The position numbers and the translations under genes were made by a program. Source: Alphaproteobacteria bacterium (lineage in GTDB: Bacteria; Pseudomonadota; Alphaproteobacteria; SMXQ01). From it: DNA of 54,042 bases. Under the pieces are notes generated by a model that had not been told where the DNA came from, did not search any database, and worked only from the letters and a program-made list of their open reading frames with translations. The stretch lies in the NCBI GenBank assembly GCA_030831315.1, contig JAURLI010000078.1, positions 1 to 54,042 on the forward strand, in the 5' to 3' direction. This document shows positions 27,222 through 36,800 of the stretch, one piece after another; position 1 is the stretch's first letter; each line of letters begins with the position of its first letter.

Positions 27222-28109
27222 ATGACCTCCGCCCCCGGCAACGACGAAAAACTGCCCCGTCTCGTGCTTGTCACCGGCATGTCCGGAGCTGGCCGGTCAT
27301 CGGCGCTCAAGTGTTTCGAAGATATCGGCTACGAGGCCGTCGACAACATGCCGCTGGCACTTCTCGGCGCGCTTGGCCCCGCTGCGGGGTCGCGGCCGCT
27401 TGCCATCGGCATCGATGTGCGCACGCGGAACTTCGACGTTGCTTCCGTGCGCGAGGCGATTGCCCGTCTCTCTTCGGAAAGCGGGTTCGTGGCCAGTCTC
27501 GTTTTTCTCGATGCGACGGACGAGGTGCTCCGGCGCCGTTTTACCGAGACGCGTCGCCCGCATCCGCTCGCCATCGATCGGCCGGTCGGTGACGGCATCG
27601 CCCAGGAGCGCCGCCTGCTGGCCGGCCTGCGCGACGGCGCCGACTTCGTTCTCGACACCAGCGATCTCGTCCCCGGCGACCTGCGCCGGATTCTTGCGGG
27701 ACATTTTGCGCTGGCGGGGGCTTCGGGGCTCAGCGTCTTCGTGCAGTCCTTTTCCTACCGTCACGGCATTCCGCGCGAAGCCGATCTCGTCTTCGACGTA
27801 CGCTTTCTCGCGAATCCCCATTACGAACCGGACCTCAAGCGCCTGTCCGGGCTCGACCAGGCTTGCGCCGCCTTCATCGCCAGCGACACGGCCTGGGCGC
27901 CGTTTTTCGATGCCCTGACAGGCCTGCTCGATGTTCTTCTGCCCGGCTACGAGCGCGAGGGGAAGTCCTACCTCACCATTGCCGTGGGCTGTACCGGCGG
28001 CCGCCACCGCTCGGTTTTCGTCGCCGACAGGCTGGCGGCCTGGTTCGGCGATGCCGGGCGCAAGGTTGACGTCCTGCACAGGGACATGGATAAGGAAGGC
28101 CGCACATGA
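27222..28109 (+). CDS. rapZ: RNase adapter / nucleotide-binding protein RapZ
   Basis: P-loop protein of 295 residues. Walker A GMSGAGRS lies near residue 19, followed by ALKCFEDIGYEAVDNMP, typical of the RapZ/YvcJ family. The C-terminal domain contains FSYRHGIPREADLVFDVRFL, then NPHYEP, and the conserved end IAVGCTGGRHRSVFVADRLA. In enterobacteria RapZ guides RNase E to sRNAs that control glucosamine-6-phosphate synthase; in alphaproteobacteria the gene sits between hprK and PTS genes and its role is less clear. It starts 19 nt after hprK and is followed 16 nt later by the EIIA gene. Confidence 0.94.
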   Translation: MTSAPGNDEKLPRLVLVTGMSGAGRSSALKCFEDIGYEAVDNMPLALLGALGPAAGSRPLAIGIDVRTRNFDVASVREAIARLSSESGFVASLVFLDATDEVLRRRFTETRRPHPLAIDRPVGDGIAQERRLLAGLRDGADFVLDTSDLVPGDLRRILAGHFALAGASGLSVFVQSFSYRHGIPREADLVFDVRFLANPHYEPDLKRLSGLDQACAAFIASDTAWAPFFDALTGLLDVLLPGYEREGKSYLTIAVGCTGGRHRSVFVADRLAAWFGDAGRKVDVLHRDMDKEGRT

Positions 28110-28125
28110 TTTCAGGGATGCGCAA

Positions 28126-28578
28126 ATGACCACTTCGGGAAATGACGCGAAAGCGGGTGCCGCGGGTGAAATCGGCCTGGTGCTGGTTACCCACGGCGAT
28201 CTGGCATCCGCGTTTCTCGCCGCGTTGCAGCACATCGTCGGACCCCAGCAGGGCATTGCCGCCATCTGCATCGGACCCGATGACGATGTCGAGGCGCGAC
28301 GGGCCGACATTCTCGCCGCGTTGCAGAAAGTGGATGCGGGCAAGGGCGCGGTGGTCATGACCGACATGTTTGGCGGCACCCCGTCGAATTTGGCCCTGTC
28401 GGCGCTCGGCCGCGACGGCGTCGAGGTCATCGCTGGCGTCAACCTGCCGATGCTGGTCAAGTTCGCTTCCGTTCGCGCAGGCGGCGATCTCGCCGCAGCC
28501 GTTCAGGCCGTGCAGGATGCGGGACGCAAATACATCAATGTCGCCTCGAGTTTTCTTTCGGACGGCAATGGCAAGTAA
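28126..28578 (+). CDS. manX: PTS EIIA component, mannose family (regulatory)
   Basis: A 150-residue EIIA-Man domain. Phospho-acceptor His23 lies in LVLVTHGDLA, and MTDMFGGTPSNLAL is the second family motif. No EIIB, EIIC or EIID genes follow, so it is not part of a sugar importer here; it most likely accepts phosphate from HPr and acts as a regulator, as in other alphaproteobacterial incomplete PTSs. The first 15 residues are a Gly/Ala-rich leader. The ATG at 28126 overlaps no upstream gene; the HPr gene begins 11 bp before its stop. Confidence 0.92.
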   Translation: MTTSGNDAKAGAAGEIGLVLVTHGDLASAFLAALQHIVGPQQGIAAICIGPDDDVEARRADILAALQKVDAGKGAVVMTDMFGGTPSNLALSALGRDGVEVIAGVNLPMLVKFASVRAGGDLAAAVQAVQDAGRKYINVASSFLSDGNGK

Positions 28579-28867
28579 CCCATCTTCCGGTGCTGGCGAA
28601 ACCCTGACGCGCACGGCCACCATTCACGGAGAGCTCGGCCTGCATGCGCGCCCCGCTGCCCGCTTCGTCAAGATCGCCTCCGCCTTCAAGGCCGAAATCG
28701 AAGTTTCGGCCAAGGGCGTGACCGTCTCCGGCCGCTCGATCATGGGGCTGATGATGCTGGGCGCGGGGGACGGGACGGAGATGACGCTCTCGGCCCGGGG
28801 CGAGGATGCCGCGGCGGCGCTCGAAGCGCTGGGGCGCTTTATAGACAGCGGCTTTGCCGACGCCTGA
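28568..28867 (+). CDS. ptsH: Phosphocarrier protein HPr
   Basis: A 99-residue HPr with an 11-residue N-terminal extension compared with standard HPr. Active-site His26 (standard His15) is in GLHARPAARF, and the HprK target Ser57 (standard Ser46) is in GRSIMGLMML, so both phosphorylation routes are possible. It overlaps the EIIA gene by 11 bp. Enzyme I is not in the window. With HprK and EIIA it forms a regulatory PTS next to ChvG-ChvI and PEP carboxykinase, whose product PEP feeds EI. Confidence 0.94.
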   Translation: MASNPSSGAGETLTRTATIHGELGLHARPAARFVKIASAFKAEIEVSAKGVTVSGRSIMGLMMLGAGDGTEMTLSARGEDAAAALEALGRFIDSGFADA

Positions 28868-28897
28868 GCCGGTCGGGCGTTGCCCGCCGATTTATCC

Positions 28898-28926
28898 TTG
28901 CGAAAGCGCGGTTAGGGAAATATAAA
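28898..28926 (+). promoter_or_regulatory. Candidate sigma70-type promoter of ahcY
   Basis: TTGCGA (28898-28903), a 17-nt spacer and TATAAA (28921-28926) make a good vegetative promoter 110 nt upstream of the ahcY start, just after the HPr gene. Confidence 0.6.
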
Positions 28927-28957
28927 GTTCTCCTTATATATACTGGATTTCTCGGCC

Positions 28958-28974
28958 GGGCGGCGTTGCCGCCC
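28958..28974 (+). other. Hairpin in the ahcY leader
   Basis: GGGCGGC-gtt-GCCGCCC, a perfect 7-bp stem with a 3-nt loop, lies 62 nt upstream of the ahcY start inside the predicted leader. No T-run follows, so it is not a terminator. I could not match the leader to a known SAH or SAM riboswitch. Confidence 0.5.
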
Positions 28975-29036
28975 GCCGTCCGTTCGGCCCCGGCCGCACA
29001 TCCCGCAACCGCCTCATCCGCCAGAGGAGCAAAGAC

Positions 29037-30326
29037 GTGAAGAACGATTACAAGGTCGCCGATATCAAGCTCGCCGAATGGGGCCGCAAGGAAATTTCCA
29101 TCGCCGAAACCGAGATGCCCGGACTGATGAGCCTGCGCGCCGAATACGGCAAGGCGCAGCCGCTCAAGGGCGCGCGGATTGCGGGCTGCCTGCACATGAC
29201 GATCCAGACGGCGGTGCTGATCGAGACTCTGACGCACCTCGGCGCAACCGTGCGCTGGTCGTCGTGCAATATCTTCTCGACCCAGGACCAGGCTGCCGCG
29301 GCCGTCGCTGCTGCGGGCATTCCGGTTTTCGCCTGGAAGGGTGAAACCGAAGAAGAGGCCGTGTGGTGCATCGAACAGACGATCAAGGGCCCCGACGGCT
29401 GGACGCCCAACATGATCCTCGACGACGGCGGCGATCTTACCCGCATCATGCATGACGAATTCCCGGAACTGATGGACGGTATCAAGGGCATTTCCGAGGA
29501 AACCACCACCGGCGTCGTCCGCCTCGTCGAAATGCAACGCAAGGGCGAGTTGAAGGCGCCGGCGATCAACGTCAACGACTCGGTCACCAAGTCCAAGTTC
29601 GACAACCTTTATGGCTGCCGCGAAAGCCTGATCGACGGTATCAAGCGTGCCACCGATGTGATGCTGGGCGGAAAGACCGCCGTGGTCGCGGGTTACGGCG
29701 ACGTCGGCAAGGGCTGCGCTGCGGCGCTGGCCGGGCAGGGCGCCCGCGTCATCGTCACCGAAATCGACCCGATCTGCGCGTTGCAGGCGGCCATGGAAGG
29801 CTTCCAGGTGCTGACCATGGAAGAAGCCGCGAAGCTCGGCGACATCTTCGTGACCGCAACCGGCAACGTCGACATCATCACCATCGAGCACATGCGTGCG
29901 ATGAAAGATCGCGCCATCGTTTGCAACATCGGTCACTTCGACAGCGAGATCCAGATCGCGGCGCTACGCAACATGAAGTGGGACCAGATCAAGCCGCAGG
30001 TCCATGAAGTCACCATGCCCGACGGCAAGCGCCTGATCGTGCTGGCCGAAGGGCGCCTGGTGAATCTCGGCTGCGCGACCGGGCATCCCAGCTTCGTCAT
30101 GAGCTTCTCGTTCTCCAACCAGGTTCTGGCACAGCTCGAGCTGTGGAAGAATCACGGGCAGTACAAGAACGAGGTCTACTTCCTGCCCAAGGTTCTCGAC
30201 GAAAAGGTTGCCAGCCTGCACCTTGCCCATGTCGGCGTGCAGCTGACGAAGCTGTCGAAGGCCCAGGCCGATTACATCGGCGTGCCGGCGACCGGGCCCT
30301 TCAAGCCGGAACACTACCGCTACTGA
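29037..30326 (+). CDS. ahcY: Adenosylhomocysteinase (S-adenosylhomocysteine hydrolase)
   Basis: Reversibly hydrolyses S-adenosylhomocysteine to homocysteine and adenosine, clearing the inhibitory product of methyltransferases. It has 429 residues, full length for the shorter bacterial form. Motifs are [16 protein letters not shown] near residue 43, a DDGGD substrate loop, [13 protein letters not shown], the NAD+-binding [11 protein letters not shown], and the C-terminal end PFKPEHYRY. The start is GTG at 29037, with GAGGAG 8 nt before it; no in-frame ATG lies nearby. A separate promoter lies upstream, but the order after hprK-rapZ-manX-ptsH is a conserved alphaproteobacterial arrangement. Confidence 0.97.
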   Translation: MKNDYKVADIKLAEWGRKEISIAETEMPGLMSLRAEYGKAQPLKGARIAGCLHMTIQTAVLIETLTHLGATVRWSSCNIFSTQDQAAAAVAAAGIPVFAWKGETEEEAVWCIEQTIKGPDGWTPNMILDDGGDLTRIMHDEFPELMDGIKGISEETTTGVVRLVEMQRKGELKAPAINVNDSVTKSKFDNLYGCRESLIDGIKRATDVMLGGKTAVVAGYGDVGKGCAAALAGQGARVIVTEIDPICALQAAMEGFQVLTMEEAAKLGDIFVTATGNVDIITIEHMRAMKDRAIVCNIGHFDSEIQIAALRNMKWDQIKPQVHEVTMPDGKRLIVLAEGRLVNLGCATGHPSFVMSFSFSNQVLAQLELWKNHGQYKNEVYFLPKVLDEKVASLHLAHVGVQLTKLSKAQADYIGVPATGPFKPEHYRY

Positions 30327-30483
30327 TCATTTCTTTCGCCTCCGCCGGGCGCCCACCTTGTGGCGCCCGCGCGCAGGGCGAAGGATTCCGGCCGTGCTGA
30401 ACCCCGGATCAAGAGTTCCCGATCGACTTTCGCCGCCCGGCGGGCGGCGGCGTTCCCTGCATGCTGCCTTGCCGCTGCCCGGT

Positions 30484-31527
30484 TCAGGCGCCGGGGACGC
30501 CCTTGCTCGTGGAATATTCGAAATGCAGCGCTTCGCCGGGATGAACGCGCGCAAAGGCCGCATGGGCGGCACTTGCGGCTTCGGCGAACCCGGTCAGGAT
30601 CAGTTTCAGCTTGCCCGGATAGTCGGCGATGTCGCCGATGGCAAATACGCCGCCGCGCGCCGTTTCCATGCCGTTGGCATTGACCGGAATGCGGCCCTGT
30701 TCGGCCCCGAGATCCCATTCGGCGATCGGTCCGATGTTCGTCGCAAGCCCGAAGAACGGCAGCAGCCGGTCGGCATCGAGGCGCCGTTCCTCACCCTTGA
30801 GGGAAGAAACGACGACTGCCGACAGATCGCCGTTTTCGCCCTCCAGCCCGGAAAGCTGGTAGGGGATAACCATTTCGACCCTGCCGTCCTTCGCCAGCGC
30901 CTGCATGCGCGCGACACTTTCAGGGGCTGCGCGGAACTTGTCGCGCCGGTGTACGACGTAGATTTTTTCCGCGATGTCAGCCAGCGAGTTGGCCCAGTCC
31001 ACCGCCGAATCGCCACCGCCCGCGATGACCACGCGACGGCCGCGAAAATCCTCGCGCCGCGCGACGAGGTAAAAGACGCTCTTGCCTTCATAGGCGGCTA
31101 GGCCCTGCAGCGGCGGCCGGTTGGGCCCGAAGGCGCCGACCCCGCCAGCGACGATGACCGCGCGCGCCGTGATCGTGGTGCCCGCCGATGTCGTCACGTG
31201 AAAGCCGCCGTCAGCGGTATCTTCCAGCTTCTCCGCGTGCTGGCCGAGGTGCAGAACCGGCGCGAAGGCGCCGGCCTGTGCGGCCAGTTTTGCAATCAGC
31301 GTTTCGGCGGTGATTTCCGGCCAGGCCGGAATATCGAAAATCGGCTTTTCCGGATACAGCGCCACGCATTGCCCGCCCGCCGCTTCCAGAACATCGACGA
31401 CATGGCAGCGCATCTTCAGCATGCCGCATTCAAATACGGCGAACAGGCCTGTCGGTCCTGCGCCGATGACGACGACGTCGGTTTCGTGGGAGCCGCCGGG
31501 CACGGCGGTGGTGAGGTTTGCGGTCAT
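30484..31527 (-). CDS. Ferredoxin/flavodoxin-NADP+ reductase, thioredoxin reductase-like type
   Basis: FAD and NADPH enzyme of 347 residues. The FAD motif VVIGAGPTGLFAVFE is near residue 20, the NADPH motif VVIAGGGDSAVDWA is central, and GVFAIGDIADYPG binds FAD near the C-terminus. The CxxC of true thioredoxin reductases is absent, and the C-terminal extension after the last motif is typical of YumC-like ferredoxin-NADP reductases. It likely supplies or draws reducing power from ferredoxin. It converges on ahcY across 157 nt that hold only GC-rich inverted repeats (for example GGGCGCC/GGCGCCC near 30345) without T-runs. Confidence 0.9.
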   Translation of the reverse strand: MTANLTTAVPGGSHETDVVVIGAGPTGLFAVFECGMLKMRCHVVDVLEAAGGQCVALYPEKPIFDIPAWPEITAETLIAKLAAQAGAFAPVLHLGQHAEKLEDTADGGFHVTTSAGTTITARAVIVAGGVGAFGPNRPPLQGLAAYEGKSVFYLVARREDFRGRRVVIAGGGDSAVDWANSLADIAEKIYVVHRRDKFRAAPESVARMQALAKDGRVEMVIPYQLSGLEGENGDLSAVVVSSLKGEERRLDADRLLPFFGLATNIGPIAEWDLGAEQGRIPVNANGMETARGGVFAIGDIADYPGKLKLILTGFAEAASAAHAAFARVHPGEALHFEYSTSKGVPGA

Positions 31528-31647
31528 GTATCCTCCAGTGCGGGCCTAAGATATCGGTCGCTCGCCCGGGCGCAAGCCCAAAGGCCCGCCCTTGTTCCCC
31601 CGAACCGGCGGGGCTACAAACGAAGTCCAAATGCGGATCCGCGCCCC

Positions 31648-32145
31648 ATGATCGAAATGCCCCTTGCCGACCTTGCCGCCACCCGTGCCCTTGCGCGGGC
31701 GCTGGCGGGCGTGCTCGGCCGTGGCGATGTGGTGGCGCTATCGGGCGCGCTGGGGGCGGGCAAGACGGAACTCGCCCGCTTTGTCATCCTTGCCCGCGCC
31801 GAGGCCGCCCGGCTGCCGCCGCCCGCCGAGGTGCCGAGCCCGACCTATACCCTCGTGCAGGTCTACGAGGCCGGCGCCGTGCCGCTCTGGCATTTCGATC
31901 TCTACCGGCTGGAGCGGCCCGACGATGCCCTCGAACTCGCCATCGAGGAAGCCTTTGCCGATGCGATCACGGTGATCGAATGGCCCGACCGCCTCGGCCC
32001 TTACATGCCTGACGACAGGATTGAAATCGCGCTGTCGCGCACTGGCGCCGGTGACGCACGGCGCGCCGCCATCACCGGTATCGGGGCGCGCGGGCGCGAA
32101 ATCGAAGCCGCGCTGTCGAGTGTCCTCGCCAAGGGAGCCGCGTGA
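31648..32145 (+). CDS. tsaE: tRNA threonylcarbamoyladenosine biosynthesis ATPase TsaE
   Basis: P-loop protein of 165 residues, part of the TsaBDE complex that places t6A at position 37 of ANN-reading tRNAs. Walker A is SGALGAGKTELAR (about 31-43), followed by the switch region PSPTYTLVQVYE and the signature WHFDLYRLE, then IEWPDRLG. Start at the ATG at 31648; the frame is open far upstream but without homology. Its stop overlaps the start of amgK, so it heads the tsaE-amgK-murU-addB-addA chain. Confidence 0.94.
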   Translation: MIEMPLADLAATRALARALAGVLGRGDVVALSGALGAGKTELARFVILARAEAARLPPPAEVPSPTYTLVQVYEAGAVPLWHFDLYRLERPDDALELAIEEAFADAITVIEWPDRLGPYMPDDRIEIALSRTGAGDARRAAITGIGARGREIEAALSSVLAKGAA

Positions 32146-33161
32146 TGGCCGGGAGCGAGGCGCGCGCCGATGTGATTGCGGCGTTTCTGGCGGCGGCGGG
32201 TTTCGGCGCGGCGCGCCTTGACTGGCTCGCCGCCGATGCGTCCTTCCGCCGCTATGGACGCCTTTCGGGCAGCTCCGCGCCGGCCCTGGTGATGGACGCA
32301 CCGCCCGGGCGCGAAGACGTGCGCCCGTGGCTTTCGATCGCGCGCCACCTCAAGGGGCTCGGGTTTTCGGCGCCTGCGGTGCTGGCCGAAGATGTCGCCG
32401 CGGGCCTGTTGCTGATCGAAGACTTCGGCGACGACACCTTCACCCGCCTGCTTGCGAAGGGCGCCGACGAAGGTGCGCTTTACGATCTCGCCATTGACGT
32501 GCTGGCGCGCCTGCATGGCTGCCCCGATGCCGTGCCCGCGGGCCTCGCCCCCTATGATACCGAACGGCTGCTGGCGGAAGCGCTCCTGTTTACCGACTGG
32601 TATCTGCCGGCCCTTCGCGGCCGCGAAACGGGGGCCGATGAACGCGCGGAATTTGAAGCCCTGTGGCGGGAGGCATTTTCGCTGGCAGTTCCGCCGCGCC
32701 CGACGCTGGTGCTGCGCGATTATCATGTCGACAACCTGATGCGCGTACCCGGGCGCGACGGCATCGCCGCCTGTGGGCTGCTCGATTTCCAGGACGGGCT
32801 GGCGGGCCATCCGGCTTATGACCTCGTCTCGCTGATCGAGGATGCCCGGCGCGATCTCGGCCCCGGCATCGCGGCGCGTGCGCGCGATCGTTACATCGCC
32901 CAGTGTCCCGCCGCCGGCGATCATGCCTTCGCCGCCGCGGGCGCCGTTCTGGCCGCCGGGCGCAACACCAAGATCATCGGCATCTTCACCCGTCTTTGCC
33001 GCCGCGACGGCAAGCCGCGCTACCTTGCCCATATCCCGCGCGTGTGGCGGCTGCTTGAGGGTGATCTCGCCCATCCCGCGCTAGCCCGCCTCGCGCGCTG
33101 GTTCGACCGTGCCGTGCCGCCGGCATCGCGCGCGGCGCCAAAGGCGGAGGCCGCTCCATGA
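32145..33161 (+). CDS. amgK: N-acetylmuramate/N-acetylglucosamine kinase AmgK
   Basis: Aminoglycoside-phosphotransferase-fold kinase of about 338 residues that phosphorylates the anomeric hydroxyl of MurNAc and GlcNAc in cell-wall recycling. Motifs are LRDYHVDNLM, with the catalytic Asp and the metal-binding Asn, and GLLDFQDGLAGHPAYDL, the second metal site. The ATG at 32145 has AAGGGAG 10 nt upstream; the GTG at 32142 is an alternative start one codon earlier. It is followed by murU with a 4-bp overlap, the arrangement known from Pseudomonas putida and Caulobacter, which supports this rather than an antibiotic kinase role. Confidence 0.9.
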   Translation: MAGSEARADVIAAFLAAAGFGAARLDWLAADASFRRYGRLSGSSAPALVMDAPPGREDVRPWLSIARHLKGLGFSAPAVLAEDVAAGLLLIEDFGDDTFTRLLAKGADEGALYDLAIDVLARLHGCPDAVPAGLAPYDTERLLAEALLFTDWYLPALRGRETGADERAEFEALWREAFSLAVPPRPTLVLRDYHVDNLMRVPGRDGIAACGLLDFQDGLAGHPAYDLVSLIEDARRDLGPGIAARARDRYIAQCPAAGDHAFAAAGAVLAAGRNTKIIGIFTRLCRRDGKPRYLAHIPRVWRLLEGDLAHPALARLARWFDRAVPPASRAAPKAEAAP

Positions 33162-33898
33162 CCGCGCCTGTTCCCGCCCATGCAATGGTGCTGGCCGCGG
33201 GGCTCGGCCTGCGGCTGCGCCCGATCACGGAAAAACTGCCCAAGCCCCTCGTCGCTGTCGGCGGACGCACCATGCTGGACCGTGCGCTCGATGCTCTCGA
33301 TGCGGTCGGCGTCGGCGCATGCATCGTCAACACGCACTACCTTGGCGAACAGATCGCGGCACACCTCGCCGCGCGCCGCCGGCCGGCGATTTCGATTTCG
33401 CCCGAACGCGATCTGCTCGATACCGGCGGCGGTGTCGCCAAGGCTCTACCGATGCTGGGCGGGGATGCATTTTATGCGGTCAATGCCGACATCATCTGGG
33501 AAGACGGCCCCGGCGCGTCCGCGCTGGCGCGGCTGGCGTCGGCTTTCGATGCGGATGCTCTCGATGCGCTTTTGCTGCTGGCGCCGGTGTCGCGTGCCGT
33601 CGGTTACGATGGCGCCGGCGATTTTCATCTTGGGCCCGATGGCGTGCCTGTTCGTCGCGGCAAGGACGATCGTGCCGATTTCGTTTTCACCGGCGTTCAG
33701 ATCCTGCACCCGCGCCTGTTTGCCGATTGTCCCAAGGGCGCCTTCTCGCTGAACAAGCTTTACGACAAGGCGCTGGCGGCACATCGCCTGCGCGCGCTCG
33801 TCCATGACGGCCGCTGGTTTCATGTCGGCACACCGGCCGGGCTTGATCTTGCCGAGGCTTCCCTTGCCGCATCGCCGCGCGGCCGGGCCTCGCCATGA
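33158..33898 (+). CDS. murU: N-acetylmuramate-1-phosphate uridylyltransferase MurU
   Basis: Nucleotidyltransferase of 246 residues making UDP-MurNAc from MurNAc-1-phosphate, bypassing the fosfomycin-sensitive MurA step. The N-terminal signature is MVLAAGLGLRLRPIT with LPKPLV (about 9-30), and further motifs are DTGGGV and NADIIWED. It overlaps amgK by 4 bp upstream and addB by 4 bp downstream. A MurNAc-6-P hydrolysing phosphatase (MupP) that would complete the route is not in the window. Confidence 0.92.
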   Translation: MTAPVPAHAMVLAAGLGLRLRPITEKLPKPLVAVGGRTMLDRALDALDAVGVGACIVNTHYLGEQIAAHLAARRRPAISISPERDLLDTGGGVAKALPMLGGDAFYAVNADIIWEDGPGASALARLASAFDADALDALLLLAPVSRAVGYDGAGDFHLGPDGVPVRRGKDDRADFVFTGVQILHPRLFADCPKGAFSLNKLYDKALAAHRLRALVHDGRWFHVGTPAGLDLAEASLAASPRGRASP

Positions 33899-36800
33899 CG
33901 GGGCCCGGCCCCAGGCTCTACACCATCGCGCCGGGCATTCCCTTCGTGGATGCGCTGGCCCAGGGAATGACGGCACGCCTGCTTGCCGGGTCGGCCGATG
34001 ATCCCTTCGCGCTTGCCCGCGCGACGGTCCTTCTGCCTACGCGCCGCGCCGTGCGCAGCCTGCGCGAGGCCTTTTTGCGCGCATCCGGCGGTCGCGCCCT
34101 TCTGCTCCCGCGCATGATGCCGCTTGGCGATCTCGACGAAGACGAGCTGCTGTTGATGGCCGAGCCTGCTTCGGGCTCGGAGCCGGGAGCCGGGCTCGCC
34201 GATCTGCCGCCGGTGATCGGCGGGATGCGGCGGCAGTTGCTGCTGGCGCGTCTCGTGCTTGGCGTCGGCCGCGTCAAGGACCCGGCGCAGGCGGTCGAAC
34301 TTGCGGCCGAACTGGCCCGCCTTCTCGACCAGATGGAAACGGAAGGTGTCGGGTTCGACCGTCTGAAAGACATCCGCCCCCATGATCTTGCGCTCGCGAA
34401 GCATTGGGACGAAGTGCTCGCCTTCCTTTCCATCCTTACCGAGGCCTGGGCCGCCGTGCTTGCCGAAGAAGGCGCCATCGGTCCTGCCACGCGGCGCAAT
34501 CGGCTGCTGGCGGCGCAGGGCGATCACTGGCGGGCAGCGGCGCCCGGCGGCTGGGTGGTGGCGGCGGGCTCGACCGGCTCCATCCCGGCGACGGCGGAAC
34601 TGCTCGCGACCGTATCGCGCCTGCCGCAGGGCTGCGTTGTTCTGCCTGGCCTCGATCTCGGCATGGGCGACGACGACTGGGCGCGCCTCGAGAAACAGGA
34701 AACCCATCCCCAGTCTGGCCTTGCGCGCCTCTTGCGTCACATCGGCGTTGATCGTGATGCGGTGCGCCCGTGGGGTGCCGACTGGCCATCGGCGGCGGCG
34801 GGGATCGGCACGCCGGAGCGCGCCGGCGTTCTGGCGGCGGCGCTCAATCCCGAACCGCTTTCCGCACCCGCCGATGCGGGTGCTGCGCTTGCGGGGGTGA
34901 GCTGGCTGGAAGCCCCCGCGCCTGAGGAAGAAGCCGCCGCCATTGCCCTCGTCCTGCGCGAGGCCCTGTGCCATGAAACCCGCACGGCGGCGTTGGTGAC
35001 GCCCGACCGCGCCCTTGCCCGGCGGATCGCCGCCAAGCTCAAGCGCTGGAACATCGAGGTCGATGATTCGGCGGGCACGCCGCTGGCCGCGACACCCGTC
35101 GCAACCTACCTGCGCCTCGTCGCGGAGATGGTCGGAGAGGGTTTCGAGGCCGTCGCCGTGCTTGCCTGCCTCAAGCATCCGCTCGCTGCAGGTGGCGAGG
35201 CGCGCGATGTTTTCCGCGCCCGCGTGCGCGATCTCGACCGTCTCGTCCTGCGTGGGGTGGCGGGCGCGCGCGGGGTGGCGGGCCTGCGCGCACGCATCAC
35301 GGCGCGTGCCGATGAACTCGCGGCGCGCAAGGAGTCCGAGCGCGCCCAGAAGGACGCCGAGCGCATACGCCGCCTGCTGCCGTGGTTTGATAATGTCGTC
35401 TCGCTTGTGCAGCCGTTCATCGATGCAATGGCGGGACGCGGCGCGGGGCCGGCCGAACTTGCCCGCGTTCATGTCGCCGCCGCGGAGGCGCTGGCGGCAA
35501 GCGACACCGAAAAAGGCGCTGCGCGGCTGTGGTGCGGCGAAGAAGCTGAATCGGTCGCCGCCTTCTATGCCGATCTTGACGGCGCGGCGAGGGGGTTCGA
35601 AGCGGTCCCGGGACGCCGGTACCCCGACCTGGTGACGGCGCTGATGGGCGGGCGCGTCGTGCGCCCACGCTTCGGCCGCCATCCGCGCCTCAGTATCTGG
35701 GGGCCGCTCGAAGCGCGGTTGCAGCATGCCGATGTCGTGGTGCTGGCGGGACTGAACGAGGGAACCTGGCCGCCCAATCCGGGCATGGACCCGTGGATGA
35801 GCCGCCCCATGCGCGCCGACCTCGGCCTGGCATTGCCCGAGCGGCGCATCGGCCTCGCCGCGCACGACTTTGCCCAGGCCTTTTCCGCGCGGCAGGTGGT
35901 GATGACGCGCTCGCTGCGCGTTGGCGGCCAGCCGACGGTGCCTTCGCGCTGGCTGCTGCGCCTTGCCAATACGGTCGGTGCCGACATCGTCAAGGAGATG
36001 CAGGGCCGCGGGCGTGACTGGCGCGCGCGTGCCTGGATGCTCGATCGGCGCCTCGATCCCGCGCCGCCTGCCCGGCCGATGCCGTGTCCGCCGGTGAAGC
36101 TGCGACCGCGCCGCCTTGCGGTGACCGAAGTCGCCACGCTTCAGGTTCACCCCTACGCGGTTTATGCACGCCATGTCCTCGGTCTTGATCCGCTGGATGC
36201 GCTCGGCGCCGATCCGGGCGCGGCCGAGCGCGGCACCTTCATCCATGACGCGATGGAAAAATTCATTGCCCGCTATCCGAAAGGGGTTCCCGCGGGCGGC
36301 GCCGAAGAATTCCGCACCGCGCTTGAGGAAATCGGCCTCGCCTGCCTTGCGCCCGCGGGGCTTGCTCCCAGCCTGCACGCCATCTGGTGGCCGCGCTTTC
36401 GCGATATCGCCCGCTTCGTCGCCGCGGAGGAAGTCAGGCGCCGCACCACGTCACGGCCGCTCGCGGCGGAAGCGGCGGGACGGCTGCGCATCGAAACGAA
36501 GGCGGGCGATTTCTTCCTCACCGGGCGCGCCGACCGGATCGACCTGCTCGGTGACGGGCGTCTTGCCATAGTCGATTACAAGACGGGCGCCTTGCCGGAA
36601 CCGGGCGACGACCGTTCCGGCTTCGCGCCGCAACTGCCGCTCCTGGCGGCGATGGCCGAGGCGGGGGTTCTTTCCGGCGTGCGTCCCAAAGAGGTTTCCG
36701 AGCTTGCCTACTGGCAGCTTTCGGGTGGCGAGGACGGCGGCAAGGAACAGCCCTTCCGTTGCGCCGATGGCGTGGACATCCGCCAGGCCGTGCGCGATGC

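Noticed and set aside
28868-29036. SAH or SAM riboswitch upstream of ahcY
   Set aside because: I see one good hairpin but not the conserved loops of the known classes.
32145-33161. Aminoglycoside resistance kinase
   Set aside because: The fold matches, but overlap with murU identifies it as the cell-wall recycling kinase AmgK.
33820-36378. An 852-codon open frame on the minus strand
   Set aside because: It is antisense to addB, low in recognisable motifs and rich in Arg/Gly; high GC leaves long stop-free shadows.
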